This document shows, piece after piece, positions 9,808 to 22,207 of a DNA stretch of 40,796 bases. This DNA is from Cudoniella acicularis (taxonomy: Eukaryota > Ascomycota > Leotiomycetes > Helotiales > Helotiaceae). The notes below the pieces were generated by a model. The model was given only the letters and a program-made list of their open reading frames with translations, did no database searches and was not told where the DNA came from. Where the stretch lies: the NCBI GenBank assembly GCA_013054445.1, contig JAAMPI010000376.1, positions 1 through 40,796 of the forward strand, given 5' to 3'. Numbering within the stretch: the first letter of the stretch is position 1; the number at the start of each line of letters is the position of its first letter. The position numbers and the translations under genes are program-made.

Positions 9808-12048
9808 ATGTTGTCATGTAGCGCATGCATCGAGCGTTGTCTGCAAACCCTCATCGGCGATTCTGCGACTGCATCACCATCTATCAGGAACGTCGTCGCA
9901 TCGAACATTAGAAGAGACTCCTTTTCACGGCGATTCGGTTCCACATCCAACAGTTCCATTTCCAGGAGACCCGATGCATCATCCGACCACGCACGTCCTT
10001 CGAGGCCTTCATGGTCAGGACACCGCTTCAACCCAAGCGGAATTCGCGAGATAGGAACGGAACGACTGTTGGAAACAAGAGGAGCCCGGGTTTCGAACAG
10101 AGAATTCAAGCTCGAAAAATCGATGGGGCGTATATTAGAGAAGCACCCAGCGTATGCAAATGATCCCTTGAAACTTGCAGAATACGTGCGGAAAGCTCTG
10201 AGAGGCGATGACTTCGAGACTGCTCTGGCAGTCGTCCGAGCCGCCAGTAAAGACTTGTCCTGTACCGTCAGCTGGAATCACTTGATGGATTGGCAACTGA
10301 CTAAAGGCCGGATGAATGCAGCCCTCAAGACTTATAATGAGGTAAGTCGGATTCTTCCGCTGTCTCTGGTCAATTGCTGATTTCCCTCAGATGAAGAAAC
10401 GAGGACAAATGCCCGATGCTCATACCTTTACAATTATTATCAGAGGCTGCACTGAACACAAAGACCTGTCAGCGGCCTTGGGAAAGGTTCTGGCAATATA
10501 CAATTCGATGCTCACAGACAAGTCTCCTGTCAAACCAAACGTAATTCATCTAAACGCAGTCCTCAAGATGTGTGGAAGAGCCAAAGATATGGACGCCATG
10601 TTTGGAGTGGTAGCTCAAATGCCTCCAAGAGGCATATCAGCACCCAATAATTTAACCTTTACAACAATCTTCAATGCTCTCCGAATGAATGAGGCTACTA
10701 ATCTCAGATCGAATCTATCCCCATTACAAATAAGGCAAAATTCCCGGAAGACTATGATCAATGCTCGACACATCTGGAAAGACATCACAACGCGTTGGCG
10801 ACAGGGAGATATCTGGATTGACGAGGAGCTCGTTTGCTCTATGGGACGTCTGATGCTCATCGGAGAGAAACAAGACTGGGATGATATACTTTCCCTGATT
10901 GAACAGACAATGAATATACCTCGCCAAGTTCCCAGATTGGGTACGCAGGACAGGAAAATGATTGAACCATCAAGCCAAGGACGCGACGAATTGGACAGAG
11001 CTGTTGTCTCCGAAGAAAACCCGGAAAATTCCGTCGAAACCTCTGAATTGACAAATGTTGACCAATTCAAATCGATCACACCTCCAAAGCCACCAACCGC
11101 AGGGGCTAGTGCGTATGCTAAGCCAGGTCGAAATTCGTTATCACTCGTGTTGGAGGCAGTTTTCAAATTGAGACTGAAAGAACCCGCAGACAAATATTGG
11201 AATATTTTTGTGGAGCAAATCGGCGTCAAACCTGATATTGACAACTTTCATTCGTACTTACGTATTCTTCGGGTGGCGAGGGCAAGCACTCAAATAGTTG
11301 AGCTCCTTCAGGTTATTCCACACCTGGACATGACGCTGGAACATTTAAAATTGCCATCTCGGCCTGTTCACGAGACAGCAGAAATTTTCACGCCTTCGCG
11401 AACGCTGGTAAAGTTCTCGACATAATGACAACTGCACTCGAAGCCCCCTCGGTGCCTGTCTTGACCGCGTACCTCGACATCGCCATTTCTTCAACAAATG
11501 AGCCGAACGGGGTCTCGAAACAGGTCCAGGGAAAACGCATCCTGCGAGCCCTTGAACGACTAAATCCATCTTTCCTTAACCTCAAATCCCTCCTACAGCA
11601 AACAAGTTCCAGAGAATCTGAAATGACAGCCCGGGAGAAAGAAGAGTTCGAAGATTCTGTCCTCCTCCTCATGAGAAGGATGATTGCTGCGTACGATTTG
11701 CTTATGGATAAAGCCCTCGTCGACAGAGCCCAATACAGCGAGCTTACACAGCATCGCAGTAAACTCACTGCGTTCGTGAACAGGCATAAAAATAAGAAAG
11801 GGGAGGCAACAAGTAAGATCTTCGACTTACCGCCACATCTCCTGCAGCATGTCATGGATCATCAACTTAACAAGATCATGGGAAGAGCACAAGTCTCTCC
11901 TGAGAAATGGTATCAATTCAGAGAGAGGTTGGAAAAGGAATACCAATCTCAGCAACAGCAGGCAGCTCAGGCCGTCGAGATGATGCAAGAAAACACTTCT
12001 AGAGCCCGCGAGGCGGAAGGGCGCCTTTGGGGCGTACCCAAGAAATGA
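9808..12048 (+). CDS. Pentatricopeptide-repeat protein, probably mitochondrial, with a one-base frameshift
   Basis: Exons 9808-10341 and 10391-12048; intended length about 730 aa. I chose the ATG at 9808 because the first residues (MLSCSACIERCLQTLIG, then a stretch rich in Arg and Ser with no acidic residues for some distance) look like a mitochondrial presequence. An upstream in-frame ATG at 9643 would add 55 residues lying inside the MCB cluster. PPR-like helical repeats are visible at about aa 154-188 (SWNHLMDWQLTKGRMNAALK onward), 189-230 and 231-266, with the typical Y/F-N-x-x-hydrophobic pattern and a PNxxT step. PPR proteins bind organellar RNA and act in its processing or translation. 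The C-terminus is a Gln/Glu-rich coiled coil ending RLWGVPKK. One A is missing at 11340-11341: as read, the frame ends soon after at TPSRTLVKFST; restored, it continues TFKIAISACSRDS and HAFANAGKVLDIM. I cannot name the exact orthologue. Confidence 0.85.
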
Positions 12049-12455
12049 GGGCCAAGAGTCGTCGGATTAAGCCCATTGTCCGGAGATAACCGCTGTATAA
12101 TATCTTACGTCTTGGCGCTTTATCTTAAACAGACATGTATAAATTCCCCACAAACAAATTTTCTGAATAATACCATGCGCATCTCAAGTTTCAACTTCAA
12201 TTGTTCGCAACCGAAAATTGCATGTGAGATACTCTTCTTGGAAACTAGGGGAATTTTGAATTTCGCTAGTGATAATAAGAGAGTGTATGTATTCCTGGTT
12301 TTCAACCACCCACATCAACCTCGTCCAATGCCTTGAGCGGCAACTACAATATTGGGGCCAGTAACAATGCTTTCTTCGGGGTTTAAATCAAACTATCGAG
12401 TGGCGATTGTGGTTGTTCTGCGCCATCCGAGACAGGAATTACAGACAAACAAGCT
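12049..12455. other. Intergenic between convergent genes
   Basis: This is an AT-rich 3' flank shared by the PPR gene (+) and the uncharacterised gene (-). I see no coding signature, RNA gene or repeat in it. Confidence 0.6.
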
Positions 12456-15400
12456 TTATCCATAAAAGGCATTGTCACGTTCATCAGTTTCCTGTGCCCC
12501 ATAATCTTGACGCTTTTCCTGTGTCTCAAGCGTTTCCCCGAATGCAGAACTGGTCTCTGTACCCGCGTCACTGATACCAGAATTGGACACCGAAACCGGA
12601 GTTTGACATCTTTGTCGAAGCGGAAAACCAAGTGAGCTGGAACCTTCGCTTGCAACAAAGCCATAAAAAGGCTTGGGAGGATTGTAAGCCGGCGCCGGCT
12701 GAGAAGGGCGCTCTTGGGACGGGTGGCGAACAACCAAAAAACTCTGAGCCCCCTTGAAGGTTGGCTTTAGATTTTTTGGCATCAAACCGCGCGCTTGAAA
12801 GATATCAACGAGCCCGCTAACTTTCTCACTTTCTTTTTTTAGCCAAGTGGCTCTTCCTTGCTGCTTTGCCCACAACTCTAATGTTCAAATCGTCTGGCGT
12901 AACTGCTGGTGGAAAATCGGTCGATTCTTGCAGCATGCTAACAGATTCGAGATCACGGAAAATGGAAGTATATTCTTGTTCCGACGGCACTCTCTCATCT
13001 CTGTTCTCTAGAGAGGTAGTTGACGCGTTTCGTAAACTGCCATCTGGCAACTGGGCTGCAAATTCTGTGAATCTGAAGCCTGATGCAAATGATCCAGGAG
13101 ATGAGGCTCCACCACTTGATTCTTTCAAGGTGGTTGGCTCGTCGACAATAACATAGGGTTTTCTGCGAATTTCCAGTGGACTTTGATACAGGCTTGAGGA
13201 AGCTAGCTCAGCTTCAATATAAGATGTGTATGATATACTTGAACTCCGGCTATTTTCGTTGACCTGCTGTACAGATACGTCTTCAGTGAAAGGATCCAGC
13301 AACTCCGAAGTAGCAACGGTAGCGACTACTTTTTCAAATTGGCTCTTATTTTCCAGATCAACGTCCTCGATGTGCTCAAACTCTATCCCATAGCTAGACG
13401 ACCGTTGAGACAAGTCGACAGAAACATTTCCGTCTCGGCGGGCGAAGCCACCTCTGAGGCGCAAATCTCCGTCTGTGTCTCTTAGGGAGCTTTGTATTTC
13501 TCGTGTAAGCCCCATTGGCATGCTGGCAATGCTGCTTGATTCACTATCTCCATCGTTTGACGTTGTAGATAGGTAAGCTCTTGCAAGATCAAACCAGGTT
13601 TTCGAAGGAGGAGTGTCTCCACAGTCCTCCAGATCAAATAACAATTCCTCGTGGTTTCCTAAGGATAAGGCGTCGTCACCAACAGTTGAAAATCGAGAAG
13701 TCTCCAAACGTTGATTTCCTTGCAAACCTCGAACGACTTTGCTATCGACTTCAAAATCAAAGTCGAATTCATTACCGGAAACAGAGTCCTCATCTTTCAA
13801 TACGCCATTGTTTTGCTTGCTAACCATAATTGGATTTGAAGCTTTGCTGTTCAGTCGTGAAACATCGAGAAATGCCGTTTCCACATCATAAAGGGAAGCA
13901 TATGGACCATTATCAAACATATTGTCTTGATCAAGAATAGTGTTACTAGTAGAATACGTCGAATCGAGATTGTTGTTGTCCATGAATCCTGCTAGGTCCG
14001 TATGCTCTGGTGATGTTTGGATGTTCGCTGACACTTGAGTACCACGAGAATAGCCATCGGGCAAAGGGAAACCTTCAGGCATTGGAAGCCACATAATCTC
14101 GTGCCCAGATTCCTCTAGTGCCTCTATACCTGGAACCATAGATGATCGCGGGTAGGCCTGGATAACACGATTTTCAGGATCAAAGGTGCAGAAATTGGCA
14201 TAATTGCCATTCCAGCTCATTTCGTAGAGGATTGATATCGCCTCACTTTTGTCAGCATATTCTCTTTTGTTTGCTGGATGACCCTTTAATGCAGGAAATT
14301 TAATCTGAACTGGTCCGATGGACATATGTCTAGTTTGTTTAGACAATGCCGGTCGTGTAACGCGTTTTAGTGGCAACCTGAGCTGATCTTGGTTGCAGGG
14401 TTTAAATCCCGCCTTCGTCTGCTTTTGGCCCCCCGAATTGGTGTACTCATTGCTCGAGTGTTCAGAGACAGAGCTTTTACATTCTAGAGCATTTTTCTTG
14501 GCATGTTGTGATGTAAAATCATCTCCCCGAGAAGTCTCGGATGGGCTGCGAAGCTCGATGGTCTCTCGGAGCATTTTGTCCATGTAATTTACACATTGGG
14601 GTGCTTCCTTGCTAGAAGGAATTCTCTTCAGTCGTTGATATGTATTCTTCACTGCGGAGTCAGCACCCGCCCCAGTAGCTCGAGCATCAGATCGAACCTT
14701 TTTGTTTAAAATCTGTTCTCCAATGGCAATTGCTTGCTGAACCTTGCTTTCATCTTGTGCAAAGCTACTCAACTCTTTTTCATCTTCATCGCTTTCAACC
14801 GCGCTTGAAGAAGTCTCTTCGTAAGACGATGAGCTGTGAAAATTCTTCGTCATTCTCGCCACAGTTAATTTAATACTTCGATCAAGTCTTTCTGCATCAG
14901 ACATATTATTGTTACTCGATATTGCAAGCTTTTGATATCGTCTGTTTCTGATATCGGATCTGCAGCGGAAGTTTGGATCAAGGTCTTCCACGCTCGGTTC
15001 GGAATCAACCTCACGAATTGTTATTTTTGGACCCTGGTCTCGATAGTTGATAGGTTCAAACTTGGAACCCTCTCCACAAACGAACAAAGTTGTTGCCTTT
15101 ATGTCATGCATGTATATCTTGTCAACCAAACTACAAAATATGAGCTTCAATAAGAAAATGAGTTGTTCTTGAGACAATACCTATATCTCCTGTTTCCTGG
15201 CTCTGAGTGAGCGTCATCCAAGAAATCCGTTGCTTGAACAGCTCTGTATTTATTTGGAGATGAGGATGGTGAGTCTTGAAACGAATATATTGCATTAGGC
15301 GAAGTGTTATGTGATTCAATGAGCAAATTGAGGTAGGAGTCTGGTGTTACAGATCGATTGCCGTTTTCGGAGGTTCTCGACGCATCTGCTTGTTTAGCTG

Positions 15401-16350
15401 TGCAGTCCACGAGAGTCCGAGTGCCACTTCGCCCTATGTGCAGGAATTAGTTCTCTGTCAAACAAGCAACCTCGTCGTCATAAGACTTACAAGTGCTCGA
15501 AGAGGATTCCGAGTCGCGGCGTCTGTCGAGGAGCTCCTCCGTTTGCATAACTTTGTAACCTTCAAATAATTAGTTTGATTCAGTATTTCATTGCAGGATT
15601 CTTACTATCAACCATTCGCTCCATGCGAGACGCGAAATCATCAATATCATCAAAACATGCACCGGGCAGGCCAACTGCAAGGGCCGGAGCAGGTTCTGAT
15701 GCATTCTGAGCAGCCGTTGTAGGGTCTGGTTCATTCTCAATGACGCTTTCGGCATACGGTGCTTCATACACATGTGAACCAGCCAATTCATTATTTTCTT
15801 CCGAGGAAATTCCAACATGCTGTTCGGTTGTACCAGTACTTTGAAAACCTACACCTCGTTTTGAAGACACCTTGTTGCTAATCGTTCCTAGAATATCGCT
15901 GAGACTCTTGCGTCTCTGGGGGCGATTCGGAAAGTCACCTTTCAAGAAGTCAGGGCAGAAAGTGAAGCGTGCTTTTATATTCTTACCATAACTTGCATCC
16001 TTCTTTGATGGGGAGGCTGTTCTTGCTCTCGAGTGTGATTCCTGGTTTTCATTCTCATTTCCACCGGGCGCTCGGCGATATCTCAAAGTAGCGAAGAATT
16101 CCCAACCAGATTTCCTCCGGCTTGGGGACACTTCATGTTCCGCATTGTCGTCTCCGGCCCGGGACCTGCTCCGTGACCTAAGAGCCTTCAGAGTTCCCAG
16201 TAGGCGACCTCTGCGAGGTGATGGTCCAATAGTGTGAGAGTCATGAATTTTAATAGATTTTGATGTGGGGGCATCGGAGTAACAGTTCAAGGTAGGGGGA
16301 GTAAGTGGTTGGTAGTCCAACTCAATACCCGTTGTTGCGAAGGTAGCCAT
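12456..16350 (-). CDS. Large uncharacterised, mostly disordered fungal protein; frameshift near the C-terminus
   Basis: I do not recognise a named family. Exons (minus): 16350-15606, 15559-15491, 15433-15181, 15130-12456, giving about 1246 aa once one A is removed from the T7/A7 run at 12834-12840. As read the protein instead stops at 12826-12828 after AKKRK; the alternative frame continues KESEKVSGLVDIFQARG and a Pro-rich tail, ending at 12456, and the phases then total exactly. The N-terminal exon is basic and Ser/Arg-rich (RSRSRSRAG) with YGKNIKARFTFCPDFLKGDF. The best-ordered block is near aa 650-720 (ISILYEMSWNGNYANFCTFD, then IMWLPMPEGFPLPDGYSRG). Long Ser/Asp/Glu-rich low-complexity stretches surround it. 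There is no signal peptide or membrane segment. Intron 1 uses a TTGAAG acceptor. Whether the true C-terminus is at 12826 or 12456 needs reads or orthologues. Confidence 0.75.
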
Positions 16351-16948
16351 ACTTCGAATCTTTGGTTTGTCTGGGAGTTCAAATTTGTTAGCCCCTGCAT
16401 GAAGTAATTGGCTTGACTCGGCATATGCCTCCTTCGTCTAGTGAAATGGAGAAGAAACAAGGTAATAGTATTTGTGTCCTCGACTTCAAACTTACCTATA
16501 CTCAAAATTGCAGCATGATAGGTTGAAAGGGTTCTGGGTTGAATCTGTTGCCCAATGTGAATGTTTGTGTGGAAAGAAGAGGTGGAGCCTGGCAATCTCT
16601 GGGCGAGAACATAGAAAAATCTGGTTCTGGGCGTACCTGCCTCGCTTGGCGAGAAAGGGGAAAAGGGGGAAAGAGCGCCACAGGTGAAATAGGTGCACGG
16701 GCACACTTGCATTCGCGTCTCGCCTCGCGAAGACGGCCGAGCATTTCGTAAATCGTGACTTTTTAGTACCCGCATCGCGTTCCTCCAACACATTGCCTCG
16801 CATCTCACCTTCAACTTCAACCTCGATATCGTGTTTCTCCACCGGAATTCTAATACTACGCACCATCCTTCTCTTTTCACTGCCCTCTCGGGGCGGGTAC
16901 ATGCCACATATTCGTCAGTCTACTAACCTTCCACTAACGCAGCGCACC
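16351..16948. other. Divergent promoter between the uncharacterised gene and the RRM gene
   Basis: These 598 bases separate two divergent starts. Several reading frames open on both strands, but their translations look random and overlap one another. CT-rich pyrimidine tracts occur at about 16795-16880, just before the RRM gene leader. Nothing else is identified. Confidence 0.55.
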
Positions 16949-18156
16949 ATGGCTCCAGGAAAGACGGCTGTCGACTTCAATGCCATCATCAACGCAGGTA
17001 CGAGCATCCAAACACGCGCGGTGGAATCATTATCAGAGTCGCTAACCTAGTGGCAGATCGCCAACGTCGTAAGCATCAAGCTCTCGCACAGGAAATCTTC
17101 AGTAAAGGTCGGAGATCAAGCGCCCCTGGCGCGGGCATCGCAAACCGCAAGCAAAGCGCAGTTCCGTCTCTTGCCAGCAGGATCGGTGTCGCCAAGGTAT
17201 GTTTCGACGTGTAGAACGTGTAGTTGCGTATTTAACGCCGAGCAGCGAACAGTCTCAACTTCTGCAAAGAACCCCCGGAACACCCCAAAGCAGCCCCGAC
17301 CAGCCTCCAAACCCGCCACTGGCAATGTCGATGCCGAATGGACACACGATTTGCATTCCCTGAACAACCCTCCGGTATCTGGCGTGCCTCGCGGCCCAAG
17401 AGGAGCGCGCCCAAATCGCAACGAGCAGCTTTACTCGGCTCTGAACGGGTCAGCTTCGTCTCCTGCAGTTAATAGCCAATTCAATATAATCGGTGCCTCG
17501 AAACCATCGACGGGAATATCTATTCGGGGACTGGCAGGGCCATATATTGTTGTCGCTAAGAATCTTGCGCCAGGAACTACCGTTGCTGACATCGAGAGCG
17601 CAATGGCACCTATCGGTGGAGTGGTCGTGAAATGCACTCTGATTGCTGAGAGGCCCAAGGTCATTGCGGAAATAGAATTTGAGACGAAAGAAGGTGCTGA
17701 TAATGTTGTTGAGACACTCGACAATCAAAATGTAAGATCTACCTATATTTGCTCCAACTTAGCTAACTCGGCATTTCACAGGCCGACGGGAACATCCTCA
17801 ATGTCTATCACAAAATCGGCGCACCGTCCTCGGCAGCCAAAGTAGTCAGATCGGCCCCAATCACTCCTTTAGGTCCTCGAGCAGATAATCCGGCCGATCG
17901 ATCTGATGATTCACGGTCTGGTTACAATGGGACAGATAGATATACCCCCAGAGAACGCAGAAGAGACCCTGAGCGAGACGATGTGATGGATGGCTCATAC
18001 GGATTCGAAGATCGAATGGAGACAGACGATGGCGACCGCTACGGCAATGGACGAGGGGGTCGAGGCGGCCTTTATAGTGACAGCCTTATTGGAAGCCGGG
18101 GTCGAGGCAACAGTCGTGACAGGGGTCGTGGTGGTCAAGGTCGAGGATACAGATGA
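16949..18156 (+). CDS. Aly/REF (Yra1-like) RRM mRNA-binding protein with RGG tail
   Basis: Exons 16949-16997, 17057-17196, 17246-17731 and 17782-18156; all phases close, giving 349 aa. The start context CACCATGG is strong. The N-terminus (AVDFNAIINADRQRRKHQAL) is a short helix followed by a basic Ser-rich stretch. A single RRM spans about aa 160-240: IVVAKNLAPGTTVADIESAM forms beta1-alpha1, and RPKVIAEIEFETKEGADNVV forms the beta3-alpha2 region, with the loose RNP motifs seen in REF proteins. After it come an Arg/Asp-rich linker and a C-terminal RGG region (about aa 318-349) containing the isolated GLYSDSLIG motif. Proteins of this shape recruit mRNA to the Mex67 export receptor through TREX. 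Assignment to REF rests on architecture and RRM style, so another RRM/RGG factor is possible. Confidence 0.75.
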
Positions 18157-19298
18157 AGATTCGTGCTGAATGCTCCATCACAACGCAAATTCTCAATACC
18201 CAAACCTTGATATCCATCGGAACCCGTTCTTGCAAATTTGCACGCACATAGCACTTGTCGAAGATTAGGACGAAGGAGTGATGAAATCTCCACGGCATAA
18301 CCGTAGAAGGCATGCAGCCGGCGCCTTGAAAGGGACATTGATGTAATAGTAAGAACAATTCCAAAATGCGAGGCCAAAATAAAAATTTAAACCTTCTCTT
18401 TTGAATGTCCGCTGTACGGGTTTCCTAATGGCACTCAACATCTGCAAATCATTGAACTGAAATATCAAGATGGCTGAGAGGCAGCAGCAGCTTCATCCTC
18501 ACTACGCTCATCAAATGGGAGGATCTGAATATCCTCATGATAGAGAATTACCCTTAGCGAGAAAGATTGCTATTTAACTGGGTAATTAAATTGAAAAATC
18601 CTTGGCTTTAAGTTAGTGCACATGGAACAGTTCTAAGCCTCTTATCCAATTTGCTTTTGCTGGCAGGGCTGGTACTCGTACCTAAACAAAACTCAGTCGG
18701 CCACAAGTTTACGTCTGTGTGTCAATGTTGTCTCTCGCACCATAATTTGTAAACCCCAGAAAACTTATGTTACACAATCACACACTATATGAAATAAAGA
18801 AAAGCAAAATGTAGAGGCTAGTCCAAATTTGGTGGCTCAGCGCTTCTCGATTTCCATGCAATGTCTGTAAATTACATAGAATAATTCTCGTAACTCTCCA
18901 CCAGCAATTACTGGACGCAATGACCAGAGCAGACCAATTCTGCCCTCCACACTTTGTCTACCCGGCGGAAATCTTGCATGACCATGCTTGCGCTCAACAC
19001 TTGCATATGAAATTCTCTTGCATTTTCCCATAGTCAGGATCATGGCCAATTGCGTGTCCCATCAATGAGCTATTCCTCCTTTCCAGTTCTCATGGGTATC
19101 ATAAATCGATTCCCGACCCTCCCGTCAACTACAGTCTGTGTTTGCATCGTAGCTAGATCATTGTACCAACAAGATACAATGCATGTAACCAATTTAGATG
19201 GTGTCTAATATGATATAGCTGGCAGCTCGGCGAAAAGACAGAAGCAACGTTGACGGCAATGCGCCCGATTTTCACAGGCGATTGGAGAGAAGCAACCC
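18157..19298. other. Intergenic between convergent genes
   Basis: About 1.1 kb of AT-rich sequence between the stop of the RRM gene (+) and the stop of YAK1 (-). Long 3' UTRs are likely. I found no coding signature, tRNA-like cloverleaf or obvious repeat. Confidence 0.55.
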
Positions 19299-22207
19299 TC
19301 AATGCCATTGGCTTTGTCCCATGAATCCTTCCTCTAATGTGCGATCTTCAAGATTGCGAATGAAGTCACGATTGCTTCTAGGACCGCCTTGGCCCCCTTG
19401 TGCAGCTCTGCTGCCTCTTCGCCGTGCACTTCCAGGATTTCCATCAGGGACTCCATCTGGAGGAGGCGGGTAATATGCAGGACTGGGTTGGAGACGGATG
19501 GGTTGGCTAGGGTCGAGGTGACTAGCGACTCTTTGGATGGCAACAGGTATACCTCCCTGCTGTACTTCCATAGTAGATGCGCGCTGGCGCCCAGCTCGAA
19601 TGTTGGCCTGCTGATACAAGCTTTGTTGTTGTGGAGGGGCAGGACCATATTGCGATGGAGGCATTTGTGCAGGGGCTTGTGGCATCATATTCATTTGATT
19701 GTATGGCCCAGCTTGCTGTGAAGGATATGGCGGGGGTGGACCTTGATGGTTGGTGTTTGGAGAGTACATGTTGTTGTAGATTGGAGGTTGCTGGGGTTGA
19801 GCTGCTTGAGGATACTGACCAAGTGGAGCCCCGCTTGCGTATTGAGTCTGAGCGGCTGAATGGGCTTGCGCCGAAGCCGCTTGCGCAGCTGCTGCGGCCC
19901 GTTGTTTGCTAAGAGCCTCAGCTTGTTGCTGTTGCTGAGTGCCTGGAGCCGGCGATCTATTGACAGAACTAGATTTGAGGTTCATTGGCGGCACGAATGG
20001 ACCTGTGTATTTCTGTTGAGTGATGAAAGGGTGCAACTTTGCCTGCTGTGGGGACCATCTTTCCAGTGGGTTGATATTCAGTAGTCCTCGGACGAAGTCA
20101 ATAAACGCAACACGATTGTTCATTTCTTAGATACCGTTAGCCAGCAGTCATGATATGATTAGTGTCAAACATACCTCGATCAATCTCGCTCTGCTTCATG
20201 TTCTTCCTTGGCATTGCGTAGGATCGAATAATTTCGGGTAGCGTTGTTGCTTGGAAATACTTCTTGCTGGGTTGCTCCTTTGTTTGATGCTCGCGAGAAT
20301 ACTGTTCCATACTCTTCAAATGATACGTGCGACGCCCATAATCGTCCACATCATGCCTTTTCTCGAAAAATTCCCCGCTTTGCTTCCCCATTTCTAGCAT
20401 CCAATTTGGCGGGTTTCCAAGCATTTCCACAATCCGGGACACTTGATTGTATTCTGATGAGCCCGGGAATAAAGGAAGACCCAAGAACAGTTCAACCACA
20501 ATACATCCCAACGACCACATATCAATTGCGGATGAATATGGCAAACCAAGCAAGACCTCGGGAGACCGGTAGAATCTAGATTGAATGTATGTGTATACCG
20601 TTTGTCTTTCATCACAGGCAGATCCGAAATCAATGATTTTGATGATCGGGCTTTCCAAGTTTTTGAGTAAAATATTTTCTGGTTTTAGATCGCAATGGAT
20701 CAGGCGAGCTTTATTCAACAGACTTAATCCAGTCAAAAGTTGTTGAGCAAATACTCGTACCAGGGTTGTGCTGAGTCCTCGGAATTGGTTCTGTTTAATA
20801 AGCTCATACAGATTGACGCTCAACAATTCGAACACTAGGCACAAATGTTGGCGATGGATAAAAGTATCCTTTAGTCGCAGCAGATGATGATCGTCATTCT
20901 TGTCGAGCTTTGTATTGAGCTTCCAATAGGGTTAGTGTCATCTCGAACTCTAGAGGAAAGGTGCACCTACCAGATCAAGCACGGAAACCTCCATCATACT
21001 TTGGTTAAAGTAAGCAGTTCTGTTCTTAACCACTTTCACAGCCACAACCTCTTGGGTCTTTAGATTTTGGCACTTCACCACTTGGCCAAAAGTCCCTTGA
21101 CCAAGCACGTCGAGAATCAGGTAACGATTTCTGGTTTTCATTAGCCTTCCCCACCAGTAAGATTATGGATATGTTGACCTCGGGACATACTTATGACCAG
21201 TCTCCTCAGACCCGAGAATGTCATTCACATAAAGTATATAGTCACTGTCCTCGTTATCAAACCCGTCATTTTTAACGCCCTTGCTCGGTTTCGTGAGGAC
21301 CCGACGAGGGTTTCGAGATGACTCGTATTTGAAGCTGGGGTTGCATATTCGGTAGGTGGACGGCAGGTGGCTTGTGAGCGCTTGCAAAGGCTAGAGCTTA
21401 CGTTCAGTCAAGGCTTCTCACGGGGTCTCCGGGTTTGCTTACACTAATAAAACCTCCCTCTGGGTTTGCTCTCCGAAACGCGGGTTGGGCATTGACCTTT
21501 GGTTGTAAATCTGACATCGCACGAATCTTGGTGAATTCAGGAACAGGCCCTCGTCCAGGAGGCCCTTGTGCTGATTGTGGCACCGGTCTGCGGGGAGATT
21601 TTGGGTCATTTCCAAAAACTGCGTTCAGCTGCGCCGTCGCTGATGTGGGATAGCCGTCGTTGTTAGAAGCATATGGGTTGATCGGAGGCAACTGCTGTGT
21701 TTGTTGTCGATTTGAGTAATAAGAAGTGGGCGAAGAATAATTCCCTGGCCGGGTTGGCGACTGTCGAGAGGTGTACTGGCCTTGGGGCGGGGCGCCGTAG
21801 GGCGAGCTAGGAGACAATGTCTCCATGGGAGAATATCTCTGAGCAGCTGCTGACGGTTCTTGGGTGGAATGGTGCACTGCTGGTCGGCCACCAGAAAGGT
21901 GCTGCTGGTGGTGAGGTCGCATGGGATACTTCATGCCACTATACGCATCACCCGCATCTTGCATGGCTACATCGCCGTTGCCGTCTCTCATCTGCGGAGT
22001 TGGATTTGGAGAAGCAGTGATGGACTGAGAATGCGCGCCCATGGGGCCTTGATATTGCTCGTAGGTAAAGCCGGCTGGAGGTTGGGCTTGGACTTGGGCA
22101 TTGCCGTTGTAGTCTCGCGCCATGGGCGGTTGGCTTGGTGAGGGATTGCCGTTGTATCTTCTCGATGATGCCGCCGAGTCGGAATAGGCCTGCCACGACT
22201 GGTCCAT
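19299..22207 (-). CDS. YAK1: DYRK-family protein kinase Yak1
   Basis: Ser/Thr kinase of the CMGC/DYRK group that restrains growth downstream of PKA/TOR and promotes stress responses. Exons (minus): 22207-21443, 21390-21191, 21130-20971, 20919-20175, 20125-19299; 898 aa. The first 255 residues are a Pro/Gln/Ser-rich disordered tail. The kinase domain starts near aa 323 with NRYLILDVLGQGTFGQVVK; the ATP-binding lysine is K354 (VVAVKVVKN). The catalytic loop is HCDLKPEN (aa 450-457, Asp 452), followed by DFGSACDE (from aa 472) and the activation loop QTVYTYIQSRFYRSPE with the DYRK YxY (Tyr 484/486; the second is the autophosphorylated one in the family). MNNRVAFIDFVRGLLNINPL and the Gln/Pro-rich C-terminus are also Yak1-like. 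Introns 3 and 4 have AAG acceptors, but the protein alignment across both joins is unambiguous. No indel is seen. An odd GGGCTGCT repeat lies about 350 bp upstream. Confidence 0.96.
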
